From NCBI GenBank assembly GCA_963698995.1, contig CAVOTD010000013.1, positions 124,001-188,000 on the forward strand: a stretch of DNA of 64,000 nt, in the 5' to 3' direction. Below are positions 28,351 to 42,118 of this stretch, piece after piece. The DNA comes from AP-15 sp963698995. GTDB taxonomy: Bacteria; Pseudomonadota; Alphaproteobacteria; ATCC43930; CGMCC-115725. Below the pieces are notes generated by a model. That model did not search any database and was not told the origin of the DNA. It saw nothing but the letters and a program-made list of their open reading frames with translations. How positions within the stretch are numbered: the first letter of the stretch is position 1; each line of letters begins with the position of its first letter. Position numbers and translations under genes: made by a program.

Positions 28351-29384
28351 GCGCCGGTCAGCTCGCGCCGCACGATCGCTGCCCCCTCGGCCAGCGCCTT
28401 GAGCTTGGCAAAGGCAAGATCGCGCGCGATGTATTTCATGCCGCAATCGGGGGCCGGGATCAGCCGCTCCGGCGGGATGTGCTCGAGCGCGCGGCGGATC
28501 CGGTCGGCGACGATCTCCGGCGTTTCCGGCTGCGGGTCGCCCATGCTGATGACGCCGAAGATGACGGTCTTGTCGCCGAGGCCGTCGAGCGTCGCGAGAT
28601 CGAGGTTGGGCTGCGCCGCCTCGATCGAGATCTGCTCGGCGATCGTGCCGGTCAATTCCGGCAGGAAGGAGTAGCCGCTCGGCTTGTCCCGGGCGACATA
28701 GGCATAGCCAAAGCAAAGGTGGAGCGCGGTCGGCCCCGGAATGCCGTCGAGCGCCCGGTCGATCGCCGGCAATGCCAGGCGCCGCGCCTCTTCGGGACGG
28801 GCCTGCACCCACGGCTCGTCGAGCTGGATCACGTCGGCCCCAGCCGCCTTCAGATCGCGGGCCTCGGCGTTGACCGCCGCGGCGTAATCCATGACCAGCT
28901 CTTCCTCGTCCTTGTAATATTCGTTCTGAGCTTGGCGCGACATCGTGAACGGGCCGGGCAGGGTGATCTTGATAGAGCGATCGGTGTTGCGGCGCAGGAA
29001 CTCGACGTCGCGCACCTCGACCGGCCGCAGCCGGCGGATCGGGCCGACGATGCGCGGCACGACAACGCTACCGCTCGACCGCCCTCGAACGGTTGCCGGA
29101 TTGTCGAGATCGACACCGGCGAGCGCTGTCGCAAAGCGGTTCGAATAGCTTTCGCGGCGGATCTCCCCGTCGGTGATGATGTCGATGCCGGCACGTTCCA
29201 TATCGCGGATCGCGAGCACGGTCGCATCGTCCTGCGCCTGTTCGAGATACGCTGCCGGCACGCGCCAAAGCTCCTGTGCCCGCACCCGTACCGGCGGCAA
29301 GTGGGTCAGTTTCTCGCGATCGATCAGCCAGTCCGGCTGCGGGTAGCTGCCGACGACCGTAGTCGGAAGAAGGGTTTCGTTCAT
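28347..29384 (-). CDS. cobalamin-independent methionine synthase-like (MetE C-terminal domain) protein
   Basis: A 345-aa single-domain protein resembling only the C-terminal, catalytic half of MetE. Zinc-site residues are visible as 'LHLCFGYAY' (His and Cys) and 'PAPDCGMKY' (Cys); 'DGEIRRESY' and 'IQLDEPW' are also typical. Short MetE-like proteins of this kind use simpler methyl donors or non-folate substrates, and many have unassigned roles. The gene follows the 5-oxoprolinase A gene with 10 bp between, in an operon with cyanase. A role in handling a nitrogen- or sulfur-containing one-carbon compound is inference only. Confidence 0.85.
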   Translation of the reverse strand: MNETLLPTTVVGSYPQPDWLIDREKLTHLPPVRVRAQELWRVPAAYLEQAQDDATVLAIRDMERAGIDIITDGEIRRESYSNRFATALAGVDLDNPATVRGRSSGSVVVPRIVGPIRRLRPVEVRDVEFLRRNTDRSIKITLPGPFTMSRQAQNEYYKDEEELVMDYAAAVNAEARDLKAAGADVIQLDEPWVQARPEEARRLALPAIDRALDGIPGPTALHLCFGYAYVARDKPSGYSFLPELTGTIAEQISIEAAQPNLDLATLDGLGDKTVIFGVISMGDPQPETPEIVADRIRRALEHIPPERLIPAPDCGMKYIARDLAFAKLKALAEGAAIVRRELTGA

Positions 29385-29394
29385 AGATGGGTCT

Positions 29395-30171
29395 CTAGGC
29401 GAGCCGGGCCGACGCCATCGGTCGGACCGAGATCCCAGCCTGTTCGAGCCTGTCGCGCACGCGCTCCGCCATCGTCACGGCGGCCGGGTTGTCGCCGTGG
29501 ACGCAGACGGTGTCGATCGAGACCGGGATGCGCTTGCCCGAATTGCTGATGATCGCCCCTTCTTGCACCATCGCCAGCACCCGCTCGGCGGCCTCTTCGG
29601 GATCGTGCAATACCGCGCCGGGGAGCTTGCGCGAGACCAGGTTGCCGGTGTCGTCGTAGGCACGGTCGGCGTAGATCTCGCGCGCCATTCTGAGCCCAAG
29701 CTCACGGGCCGCCCGCTCCAGCTCGGTGCCGGCCATCACGACATAAATCAGCTCGCAGCTGAGGTCGGCGATGGCACGGCCGATCGCGAGCGCTGTCGGG
29801 CGGTCGACCGCAGCGAGGTTGGCGAGGCTGCCGTGCGCCTTGACATGCTCGACCCGGTGGCCGACGGCCTGCGCCACGCCCTGCAGGGCGCCGATCTGGT
29901 AGACGACCATCTTTTCGATGTCCTCGGGCGTCTCTCCCCGGATCTGGCGCCGGCCAAACCCCCAGACATCGAAAAAGCTCGGATGCGCGCCGATCCCGAC
30001 GCCGTTCTCCTTGGCCGCTTTCACGGTCTCGAACATGACGAGCGGGTCGCCGCCGTGAAAGCCGCAGGCGACATTCGCTGAAGAGACGATCTTCAGCATC
30101 TCGGCGTCGCTACCCATCGTCCAGGCGCCAAAACTCTCGCCCATGTCGCAGTTGAGGTCGATCGCGTCCAT
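29395..30171 (-). CDS. pxpA: 5-oxoprolinase subunit A (LamB/YcsF family)
   Basis: Cytoplasmic 258-aa protein beginning 'IDLNCDMGESFGAWTMGSDAEMLKIVSSANVACGFHGGDPLVM', the diagnostic LamB/YcsF signature. PxpA is one component of the PxpABC enzyme that opens 5-oxoproline (pyroglutamate) to glutamate with ATP. The PxpB and PxpC partners are not in this window, so either they are elsewhere or the protein acts on another cyclic amide. It lies 19 bp after cyanase and 10 bp before the MetE-like gene on the same strand. Confidence 0.92.
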   Translation of the reverse strand: MDAIDLNCDMGESFGAWTMGSDAEMLKIVSSANVACGFHGGDPLVMFETVKAAKENGVGIGAHPSFFDVWGFGRRQIRGETPEDIEKMVVYQIGALQGVAQAVGHRVEHVKAHGSLANLAAVDRPTALAIGRAIADLSCELIYVVMAGTELERAARELGLRMAREIYADRAYDDTGNLVSRKLPGAVLHDPEEAAERVLAMVQEGAIISNSGKRIPVSIDTVCVHGDNPAAVTMAERVRDRLEQAGISVRPMASARLA

Positions 30172-30190
30172 CGGGGGTTCCCTCGGTTCT

Positions 30191-30637
30191 TCAATACTCC
30201 TTATATGGGAGGAATTTGCCGCTGAGGGTCAGCTTGACGCGGTCACCTTTTTGGTCGGGCTGGCGCTCGATCGACATGTCGAAATCTATGGCGCTCATGA
30301 TGCCGTCGCCGAATTCCTCCTGGACCAACTCCTTCCAGGTCGTGCCGTAGACCTGAACCAACTCGTAAAAGCGGTAGATCAGCGGGTCGGTCGGCACTGC
30401 GGTCGGCAAGGAGCCGCGATAGGGGATCTCCTGCAGCAGGAGCTTCTCGTCCTCGCCGAAGTCGAACAGCTTGGCCGCTCGTTCTGCCTGATCCGGGCGC
30501 AGCTTCATCTGGCCCATCAGCGCAGCGGTCAGATAGACCGCCGATCCGCCCCCGATCTCCGCCACGATCTCCTTCCAGGTCAGGGCCTTGGCGCGTTTGG
30601 CGGCGAGGATCTGCCGGGTCAATTCATCACGGGTCAT
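30191..30637 (-). CDS. cynS: cyanate hydratase (cyanase)
   Basis: Cyanase of 148 aa that converts cyanate plus bicarbonate to ammonia and carbon dioxide. The catalytic triad matches the family: Arg89 and Glu92 in 'IYRFYELVQVYG' and Ser115 in 'GDGIMSAIDF'. The N-terminal helical domain 'LTRQILAAKRAKALTWKEIVAEIG' is normal. The start is ATG 30637 with GGAGG at ideal spacing; the open frame extends upstream without further conservation. No CynT carbonic anhydrase or CynABD transporter is adjacent. It leads an operon with pxpA and the MetE-like gene, all nitrogen-scavenging in flavour. Confidence 0.95.
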   Translation of the reverse strand: MTRDELTRQILAAKRAKALTWKEIVAEIGGGSAVYLTAALMGQMKLRPDQAERAAKLFDFGEDEKLLLQEIPYRGSLPTAVPTDPLIYRFYELVQVYGTTWKELVQEEFGDGIMSAIDFDMSIERQPDQKGDRVKLTLSGKFLPYKEY

Positions 30638-30730
30638 CGAGTCCTCCTTCGCGGATAAGATCATCGCATAAGGAGCAATGCCTGTGCCAATCTCGCGCCA
30701 TCGAGCACGCGGCGAGGGTTCTGGCGGCAA

Positions 30731-30907
30731 AATTCCCGGTTATTCCCGTCGGAACCGGGAATTTTGTCGAATTGTTCTCGAAAAGTGCCGTTCTGGCACC
30801 AAAAAAGTTAGGCAAATCAAAATCTTGCCGGCTAATTCCCGTAGCCGCATTAACGGGGAATTCTGCGGGCCTACACGGGGAATAAGTCCGCCGAACCGGG
30901 AATTAGC
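30731..30907. repeat. cluster of seven CGGGAATT-type motifs in both orientations
   Basis: Within 177 bp there are seven copies of a (C)CGGGAAT(T/A) octamer: inverted at 30731-30739, 30741-30748 and 30834-30841, direct at 30755-30763, 30854-30862, 30877-30885 and 30896-30904. A small stem-loop GTGCC-GTTCT-GGCAC lies at 30785-30799. The region is non-coding and sits upstream of cynS and of the cyclase array. It may be a dispersed repeat remnant or a multi-site regulator target. Confidence 0.5.
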
Positions 30908-31122
30908 TCGCGGCGTGGCGCGCACCACAATCGAGGACCAAAAAAGAACCAAAAACAGACTCATCTGGCCGTCCCGTCGAAATGCAATAAAACATGCGTC
31001 GAGCTGATGCGATCCTAGCCCAAAACTTGGCCTTTTGTGCGGCGGGGCCATCCGCGCGACCGTAGCTATCCCGGCAAAAACGTAGGACACTGCGGTCGTC
31101 CGTTCACTGGCGCGTGTCGGCG

Positions 31123-34100
31123 ATGGATGTCGCAGATTGGCTGCGGAAGCTCGGGCTCGAGCAATACGAGCCGGCGTTCCGCGACAACGAGATCGACGCA
31201 GAGGTGCTGCCGAGCTGACGGCCGAGGATCTGAAGGATCTCGGCGTCACCTCGGTCGGGCATCGCCGGCGACTGCTCGACGCGATTGCCGCGCTCGGCGC
31301 CGCGGTGCCCGCCGCCGCCGTGACGGCGGCATCCCGCGATGCACCGGCACCAGCCGATGCCGAACGCCGGCAGCTGACGGTGATGTTCTGCGATCTGGTC
31401 GGCTCGACCGCGCTCTCGGCGCGGCTCGATCCCGAGGATCTGCGCGAGGTCATCGCCGCCTATCACCGCGCCGTCGCCGAAATCGTCGCCGGGTTCGATG
31501 GCTTTGTCGCCAAGTACATGGGCGACGGCGTGCTGGTCTATTTCGGCTACCCGCAAGCGCATGAGGACGATGCCGAGCGGGCGGTCCGGGCGGGGCTGGG
31601 CGTCGATCGACGCTGTCGGTCGCCTCGATGTCAAATCCGTCAAGCTGCAAGCGCGCGTCGGGATCGCCACCGGGCTGGTGGTCGTCGGCGATCTGATCGG
31701 CGAAGGCTCGGCGCAGGAGCAATCGGTCGTCGGCGAAACGCCGAACCTCGCCGCCCGGCTGCAAGCCCTGGCCGAGCCGGACACGGTCGTCATCGCCGCG
31801 GGCACGCGCCGGCTGGTCGGCGATCTCTTCGAGTACCGCGATCTCGGCGCCGTCGAGGTCAAGGGCATCGCCGCGCCGGTGCCGGCTTGGCAGGTGCTGC
31901 GTCCGAGCGTCGTCGCGAGCCGGTTCGAGGCATTGCGCGGATCGGCGCTGACCCCGCTGGTCGGCCGCGACGAGGAGATCGACCTGCTGTTGCGCCGCTG
32001 GGCGCGCGCCAAGGCGGGCGACGGCCAGGTCGTGCTGATCTCCGGCGAACCCGGCCTCGGCAAGTCGCGCATCACCGCGGCATTGGAGGAGCGCCTCCAC
32101 GCCGAGCCGCATCTCCGCCTGCGCTATTTCTGCTCGCCCTATCACCAGGACAGCGCGCTGTTCCCGTTCATCGACCAGCTCGGCCGGGCGGCCGGGTTCG
32201 CGCGCGACGACCCGCCCGCGGCCAAGCTGGAGAAGCTCGAGGCCTTGCTGGCCCGCGCCGCGCCGCCGGACGAGGATGTGGCATTCCTCGCCGATCTGCT
32301 GTCATTGCCGGCTTCGGAGCGCCACCCGCTGCCGAACCTCAGTCCGCAGCGCAAGAAGGAGCGGACACTGGAGGCGCTGATCCGGCAGCTCGAGGGTCTG
32401 GCGCGCCAGCAGCCGGTGGTCATGGTCTTCGAGGACGCGCATTGGATCGACCCGACCTCGCGCGAGCTGCTCGACCTCACCGTCGAGCGGGTCCGCAGCC
32501 TGCCGGTGCTGCTGATCGTGACGTTCCGCCCCGAGTTCCAGCCGCCCTGGACCGGCCAGCCGCAGGTGACGATGCTGGCGCTCAATCGCCTGGACCGGCG
32601 CGACCGGACCGCTTTGGTCGAGCAGATCGCCGGCGGCAAGGCGTTGCCCGATGAGGTCATCGCCCAGATCGTCGATCGCACCGACGGCGTGCCGCTGTTT
32701 GTCGAGGAATTGACCAAGAGCGTCTTGGAGAGCGGTCTGCTGCGCGAGGAGACGGATCGCTACGTGCTCGACCGGGCGCTGCCGCCATTCGCGATCCCGA
32801 CGAGCTTGCACGACTCGCTGATGGCGCGGCTCGACCGCCTGGCGTCGGTGCGGCTGGTGGCGCAGATCGGCGCGGCGATCGGACGCGAGTTTTCCTACGC
32901 GCTGCTGCGCGCCGTCTCCCGCCTTCCCGAGGACGAGCTGCAAGCCGCTCTCGCCCGCCTCGTCGCCTCCGAGCTGGTGTTCCAGCGCGGCACGCCGCCC
33001 GACGCGGTCTATAGCTTCAAGCACGCGCTGGTGCAGGACGCGGCGCACGGCAGCCTGCTGCGCAGCACCCGGCAGCAATTGCACGCGCAGATCGCCGAAG
33101 CGCTCGAAACCCATTCCCCCGAGCTGATGGACAGCCAGCCCGAGCTCTTCGCGCAGCATTACGCCGAGGCCGGGCTCGTCGAAAAATCCGTCGCCTACTG
33201 GGGCAAGGCCGGTCAGAGGTCCGCCGCCCGCTCGGCGATGGCGGAAGCGGCCGCGCAATTTCAAAAGGGGCTGGACCAGCTGGCGCTGTTGCCGGACAAC
33301 CCCGAACGCCAGCGACAGGAGCTCGAATTTTGCAGTGCCTTGGGCGCGGTGTTGCAAGCCGTCAAAGGCTACGCGGCGCCGGAAACGGGCCATGCCTATG
33401 CCCGCGCACGAGAGCTGTGGGAGCAGCTGGGTTCTCCCTCGGAGTTCCTTCAGATTCCCTATGGGCAGTCTCGTCTATCACATGTACCGCGGCGAATTCG
33501 ATTTGGCGCTGCGCTTGGACGAGGATTTGCTGCGTCTGAGCCGTCAGCGCAACGATTCCGCCGGGCTCGTTCTGGGTCACTACTCCTCCGGTCGAAACCT
33601 GATGTTTGCCGGCAGGTTTGCGTCATCCCGGTCGCATCTGGAAGAGGTGCTTGCGCTTTATGATCCGATCTCCCACCGCTCGCTTGTCCATCAGGCCGGA
33701 ATCCACCCCCACGTGAGCATCACAGGCGTATTTGGGGATTGTCCTTTTCTGTCTCGGCTTTCCCGACCAGGCATTGGCACGGAGCAACGCAGCAATCGCC
33801 GAGGCTCGGAGGCTGGCTCATCCGCCGTCTTTGGCTGTGAGCTTGGCGATCGGCGCCAGGCTGCTTTCGCTCGTCGGAGACAACGCAGCCCTGGATGAGC
33901 GGGCAGACCAGCTGGTTGCGGTGGCGACCGAGCAGGGTTTCCCCCTCTGGCGTGCGCAGGGAACGATCTATCGCGGCTGGGTCAAGGTCAAGAATGGCGA
34001 TGTGGCGGAGGGGATATCGCTCCTGCGCAGCGGTTCGACCGCTTACCGCGCCACCGGGGCGGAGGTGTGGATGCCCCATTATCATCGCCCTCCTGGCCAG

Positions 34101-34471
34101 GGCATGTGAGATCGCAGGGCAAATTGAAGAGGCCTTGACCCTGTTGGACGATGCTTTGCAGATCGTCGAAAGGACAGGGGAGCGCTGGTTCGCAGCGGAG
34201 CTGAACCGGCACAAAGGCCAGTTGCTGCTGCGGCAAGGGCATTCCGAGGCCGCCGAGGAACTGTATCGCAAAGCCCTGAGCATCGCCGCAGGAGCAGGAG
34301 GCCAAGCTCTGGGAATTGCGCGCCGCCGCGAGCCTCGCCCGGCTCCGCCGCGACCAGGGCCGCCGCGCCGAAGCCCGCGATCTTCTCGCGCCGGTCTACG
34401 GCTGGTTCACCGAGGGCTTCGACACGCCCGATCTCAAAGAGGCAAAGGCGCTGCTCGACGAGTTGGCGTGA
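31123..34471 (+). CDS. SAM-class III cyclase-AAA-TPR signalling protein, array copy A (six frameshifts)
   Basis: First of three tandem paralogues. ATG 31123 opens 'MDVADWLRKLGLEQYEPAFRDNEID' (SAM-like domain), then a cyclase domain with 'LTVMFCDLVGSTALS' and 'KYMGDGVLVYFGYP', a P-loop 'GEPGLGKSR', Walker B 'PVVMVFEDAHWID', and C-terminal TPR-like helices ending 'FTEGFDTPDLKEAKALLDELA'. The frame breaks near 31215 (-1), 31605, 33475, 33725, 34078 and 34297 (each +1). Correcting them gives a continuous 1114-aa protein close to copies B and C. All motifs survive, so this is either a recent pseudogene or intact with sequencing errors. The family is thought to couple nucleotide-cyclase-like and STAND ATPase modules; no substrate is known. 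Confidence 0.75.
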
Positions 34472-34489
34472 AGCGGCGGCTCGTCAAGT

Positions 34490-34930
34490 CTATCCGTCGC
34501 CGACCAGCGGGTTCACCACTCCGAGCCCGGCGAAACGGCTGAAGTCTCGGTCCGCCGACCACAGCTCGCGCACGCCATGCTGGCGACACAGCGCCGCGAC
34601 CCGCGCATCGTGGACCTGTGCCCCAGCAATGCGGCCGCCGGCGAGCAGCGCGCGCAACGTCGGCCAATGCGCCGCCGACTCGGCCAACAGCGCCAAGGTC
34701 GGGAATTCGAGCCAAGCATCGACCTGGTCGAGGGCCGGGGCCAACGGTGTCGGCGGCGCGTAGATCCGCGGATGCGTCACAATGGCAAGGAATTCATGCA
34801 GGCACGGCCAGGGGATCGCCCAAATTGCCGGCCCTTCGGCGAGCTCCGTCACGCGCCGGAAGGCGGTTTCGTGAAATGGTGAATCCTCGCGATGTGCATA
34901 AACGAGAATGTTGGTATCGACGGCGATCAA
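34490..34930 (-). CDS. vapC: PIN-domain ribonuclease toxin, VapC-type
   Basis: Toxin of 146 aa. I set the start at TTG 34930, which overlaps the antitoxin stop in a TTGA junction; the protein then begins 'LIAVDTNILVYAHRED', the exact PIN-domain opening with Asp5 as first metal ligand. Further acidic positions are in 'LHEFLAIV', 'QVHDARVAALC' and 'ADRDFSRF'. The domain cleaves RNA with Mg2+. It is encoded after its antitoxin and convergent with cyclase copy A. An upstream ATG at 34972 would lie within the antitoxin gene and add 14 unconserved residues. Confidence 0.85.
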   Translation of the reverse strand: MIAVDTNILVYAHREDSPFHETAFRRVTELAEGPAIWAIPWPCLHEFLAIVTHPRIYAPPTPLAPALDQVDAWLEFPTLALLAESAAHWPTLRALLAGGRIAGAQVHDARVAALCRQHGVRELWSADRDFSRFAGLGVVNPLVGDG

Positions 34931-35172
34931 GCGCCGCGATCCTGGTAGGCCAGATCGCGCAGCCTGTCCCACGAGGCCTCGCGGAACTCCGTCTGCCGCC
35001 CTTTGCCCTTGAAGCTGGCCCGGCGCAGCTTGAACGGCGCGCTGCGCTGTGTCTCGGCGACGACGCGATGAAGCCCACGTTCCACCAGCGTTCGCAAAGT
35101 GACGCCTTCACGCGCCGCGACCTCGCGGACTTCGCGCAGCAAGGAATCGGAAATCTCCACGGTTGTCTTCAT
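34927..35172 (-). CDS. vapB: antitoxin, ribbon-helix-helix VapB-type
   Basis: An 81-aa protein starting 'MKTTVEISDSLLREVREVAAREGVTLRTLVERGLHRVV', a typical Arc/MetJ ribbon-helix-helix DNA-binding fold, followed by a basic toxin-binding tail 'KGKGRQTEFREASWDRLRDLAYQDRGA'. Such antitoxins neutralise the toxin and repress their own promoter. The stop overlaps the toxin start by 3 nt. The promoter should lie in 35173-35300, which contains the perfect palindrome GCCGCTGCAGCGGC at about 35225-35238. Confidence 0.85.
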   Translation of the reverse strand: MKTTVEISDSLLREVREVAAREGVTLRTLVERGLHRVVAETQRSAPFKLRRASFKGKGRQTEFREASWDRLRDLAYQDRGA

Positions 35173-35357
35173 TATGACCCTTCGGTATGGGAGTATATAT
35201 ATGGGTACCAATATCTATAATGCCGCCGCTGCAGCGGCACAAGCTCAAAAGAGGAACCGGAAGGCGACAGGTTCCCGAAGAGACCTCTTAGCCATCCTGG
35301 ACAGAATGGCGCTGGGATTGTAATGGCTCCGCGGCTTGCCGGTTTCGGGCGAACTCA

Positions 35358-38710
<3,353 letters not shown>

Positions 38711-38720
<10 letters not shown>

Positions 38721-41700
38721 CGGCGTGGCTGGCGAGCCTCGGGCTCAAGCGATACGAGCCGGCGTTCCGCGAAAACGAAATCGATGCGAGCGTGTTGCCG
38801 AGCCTGACAGCTGAAGATTTGAAGGACCTCGGCGTCGGTCTGGTCGGGCACCGCCGCCGCTTGCTCGACGCCATCGCCGCGCTCCGCTCCGAGGCGCCCG
38901 CCGCCGAGGCCGCGGTATCCCGCGACGCACCGGCGCCGGGCGAGGCCGAGCGCCGCCAGCTGACGGTGATGTTCTGCGATCTGGTCGGCTCGACCGCGCT
39001 GTCGTCGCGGCTCGATCCCGAGGACCTGCGCGAGGTCATCGCCGCCTATCACCGCACAGTCGCCGAGATCGTCGTTGGATTCGATGGCTTCGTCTCGAGG
39101 TATATGGGCGACGGCGTATTGGTTTATTTCGGTTACCCGCAAGCCCATGAGGACGATGCCGAGAGGGCGGTGCGGGCCGGGCTGGGAGCCATCGACGCTG
39201 TGGGTCGCCTCGATGTCAAATCCGTCAAGCTCCAAACGCGCGTCGGGATCGCTACTGGGCTGGTGGTCGTTGGTGACCTGGTCGGCGCAGGCCCGGTGCA
39301 GGAACAATCGGTGGTCGGTGAAACCCCGAACCTTGCCGCGCGGCTGCAAGCCTTGGCCGGGCCGGATGCAGTCGTCATCGCGGCGAGCACGCGGCGACTA
39401 GTCGGCAACCTTTTCGAATACGGCGATCTCGGCGCTATCGAGGTCAAGGGGATGGTCGGGCCGGTGCCGGCCTGGCAGGTGCTCTGTCCCAGCATGGTCG
39501 AGAGCCGTTTCGAGGCGTTGCGGGGATCAACGCTGACCCGGCTGGTCGGCCGTGACAAGGAAATCGACCAGCTGTTGCACCGCTGGGCTCGGGCCAAGAC
39601 AGGCGAAGGCCAGGTCGTGCTGATCTCCGGCGAACCCGGCCTCGGGAAATCGCGTATCGTCGCGGGACTGGAGGAGCGCCTCCATGCCGAGCTGCATCTC
39701 CGACTGCGTTTTTTCTGCTCGGCATATCACCGGGACAGCGCCCTCTATCCGTTTATCGACCAGCTCGGACGAGCCTCGGGGTTCGCACGCGACGATCCGT
39801 CGGCCGTGAGGCTGGAGAAGCTCGAGGCCTTGCTCGCCCAGGCCGCGTCGCCGGACGAAGATGTGGCATTGCTCGCCGATCTGCTGTCATTGCGAGGTAC
39901 GCAGCGTCACCCGTTGCCGAACCTCAGTCCGCAGCGCAAGAAGGAAAGAACATTGGAGGCACTGGTCCGACAGCTCGAAGGTCTGTCCCGCCGGCAGCCG
40001 GTCGTGATGGTTTTTGAGGACGCCCATTGGGTCGACCCGACCTCGCTCGAGCTGCTCGACCTCACTGTCGAGCGGGTCCGCAGCCTTCCGGTGCTTCTGA
40101 TCGTAACCTTCCGACCCGAGTTTCATCCGCCCTGGACGGCCCAGCCGGCGGTTAGCGTTCTGGCGCTAAATCGGCTCGATCAGCATGACCGGGCGGCTCT
40201 GGCTATGCAGATCGCCGGCGGTAAGGCGCTGCCCGATGAGGTCGTCGACCAGATCGTGGATCGAACCGACGGCGTGCCGCTGTTTATCGAGGAATTGACC
40301 AAGAGCGTCCTAGAGAGCGATCTGCTGCGTGAGGAAACGGATCGCTATGTCCTCGACCGAGCGCTGCCACCATTCGCGATCCCGACAACCCTGCACGAGT
40401 CGCTGCTGGCGCGGCTCGACCGCTTGGCCCCGGTGCGGCATGTAGCGCAGATCGGCGCAACGATCGGCCGCGAGTTTCCTTACGCACTCCTTCGCACCAT
40501 CGCCCGTCTCCCCGAAGATGAGCTGCAGACCTCTCTCGCTCGGCTCGTCGCTTCCGAGCTGGTCTTCCAGCGCGGCACACCGCCCGATGCGGTCTACGCG
40601 TTCAAGCACGCGCTGGTCCAGGACGCCGCCTATAGCACCCTATTGCGCGGTCAGCGCCAGGAATTGCACGCACGCATCGGCAACGTCCTCTACAAAGAAT
40701 TCTCGGAGATCGTTGGCACGCAGCCGGAGATCTTGGCGCACCATTTTACGCAAGCCGGCTTGATCGATCCGGCGATCGACTTTTGGCGCCGTGCCGGCCT
40801 ACGCAGTGTCGGCCGATCCGCCCATTCCGAAGCGGCTAGCCATTTCGGGTGTGCTCTCGATTTGGTGGAAAAACTGCCCCCAAGCCGACAACGAGACGAG
40901 TGCGAGCTCGAACTCTCGCTCGCCCTCGCTGTTCCTTTGATTGCCGTGCTCGGTTTCGGATCATTGCGGGTCGAGAGCTGCGCGCTTAGGGCGAAGGAGC
41001 TTTCGGACAAGCTGCAAGGGTCGCCGCGCCAGTTTGCCGCCCGACGTGTGGCGTGGAATTCATGCCTGATGCGCCAACCCGTTCCAAAGACGGCCGATCT
41101 GGCTCGTGACCTGTTTGGTTCGGCCGAGGCCGATCGGGATCCCGTCAAATTAGCAGTAGCCCATCGGGCACTGGGTTACTCGCTGCTCATGGCAGGCGAA
41201 CTTCGCGAATTCCGCCAAATCCTTGTCCGGGGAGCTGCGCTTGCCGACGCTATAGCGGATGGCGAATTTACGGTCTATGGCGAGCATCCAGGCATGGTTT
41301 GCCGCGTCTATGGCGGGCAGGCCGAAATCTTGATGGGATTTTTACAATCTGGAGCACGGCTCGTCGAAGCCGCCGTTGCGCATGCCCGCCGTCAGAACAG
41401 CGCGCACGCCCTTGCCTGGGCACTAGGCGTTGCCGCCCACATCTTCCAGTTACATCATGAGCCGGCGATTACCATTCGCTTCGCGTCTGAGGCCATCGAA
41501 ACGGCGATGGAGCACCGATTGCCCCAGTGGCTCGCCCTCGGCGAACGCACTAAAGGGTGGGCAATGCACCGCCTTGGCGATTTTGAAGCCGGCCTCAAAC
41601 TTCTGCAACAGGGCATCAAGCGCTGGTACGAGACCGGAGCCGTGCTGCATACCACCCAATGCGAGATTATCCTGGCAGAAAGCTATCTGCGGCAGGGCTC

Positions 41701-42052
41701 ACTGACTGCCGCGCGCACTCACTTGGCCGCTGCCCGCGCACACCGCGTCAACTACGGCGAAGGTTATCTCGCCGCGGAAATAGATCGGCTCGAGGCCTCT
41801 TTATTGCACCGTGAGGGCGCCCCGTTTGAGGCCGTCGAAATGTCGTTGGGCAACGCCTTGCGCATTGCCCGCCAGCAGGAGGCCCGTCTCTTAGAGCTCC
41901 GCTCCGCAACCATGTTGGCCCGCTTGTTGGTCGAACGAGGTGAGCACAGCAGAGCCGCTGATCTCCTCAAGCCGATCTACGGTTGGTTCACCGAGGGTTT
42001 CGACACGTCCGACCTGAAGCAGGCACGAGCGCTACTTCATCAGTTGGCATGA
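38711..42052 (+). CDS. SAM-class III cyclase-AAA-TPR signalling protein, array copy C
   Basis: Intact 1113-aa paralogue of copy B, starting inside B's last codons. SAM-like domain 1-59; cyclase domain with Asp90 ('VMFCDLVGST') and Asp134 ('RYMGDGVLV'); P-loop 'GEPGLGKSR'; Walker B 'VVMVFEDAHWVD'. From about residue 650 the TPR region diverges strongly from A and B ('LYKEFSEIVGTQPEILAHHFTQAGLIDPAIDFWRRAG'), then converges again in the last 50 residues ('IYGWFTEGFDTSDLKQARALLHQLA'). This mosaic pattern suggests recombination or sensor diversification, so B and C may sense different partners while sharing the signalling core. Confidence 0.92.
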
Positions 42053-42062
42053 TGATGCGCCG

Positions 42063-42118
42063 GGGATCTGAAAGAGGCGAGAGCGCTGCTCGACGAACTC
42101 ACCGCCTCACGCCCTTAG
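42063..42118 (+). pseudogene. C-terminal remnant of a fourth cyclase-array gene
   Basis: Immediately after copy C the sequence reads 'GDLKEARALLDELTASRP-stop', matching the final residues of copies A-C ('DLKEAKALLDELA', 'DLKQARALLHQLA'). Only the tail is left, as expected from unequal recombination that removed a fourth copy. It overlaps the stop of the convergent symporter gene. Confidence 0.65.

Noticed and set aside
27948..29549. 533-codon plus-strand frame across YccF, MetE-like and pxpA genes
   Set aside because: It runs antisense through two strongly conserved genes and in a wrong frame through the YccF gene.
30785..30799. GTGCC-GTTCT-GGCAC hairpin as a rho-independent terminator
   Set aside because: The stem is only 5 bp and lies in a divergent intergenic region where no gene ends.
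32302..33393. 363-codon minus-strand frame opposite cyclase copy A
   Set aside because: Equivalent shadow frames occur opposite copies B and C, showing they arise from codon bias of the coding strand.
35201..35323. Possible 40-residue peptide (MGTNIYNAAAAAAQAQ...) before cyclase copy B
   Set aside because: No ribosome-binding site, and it overlaps the likely VapBC promoter and a palindrome; insufficient support.
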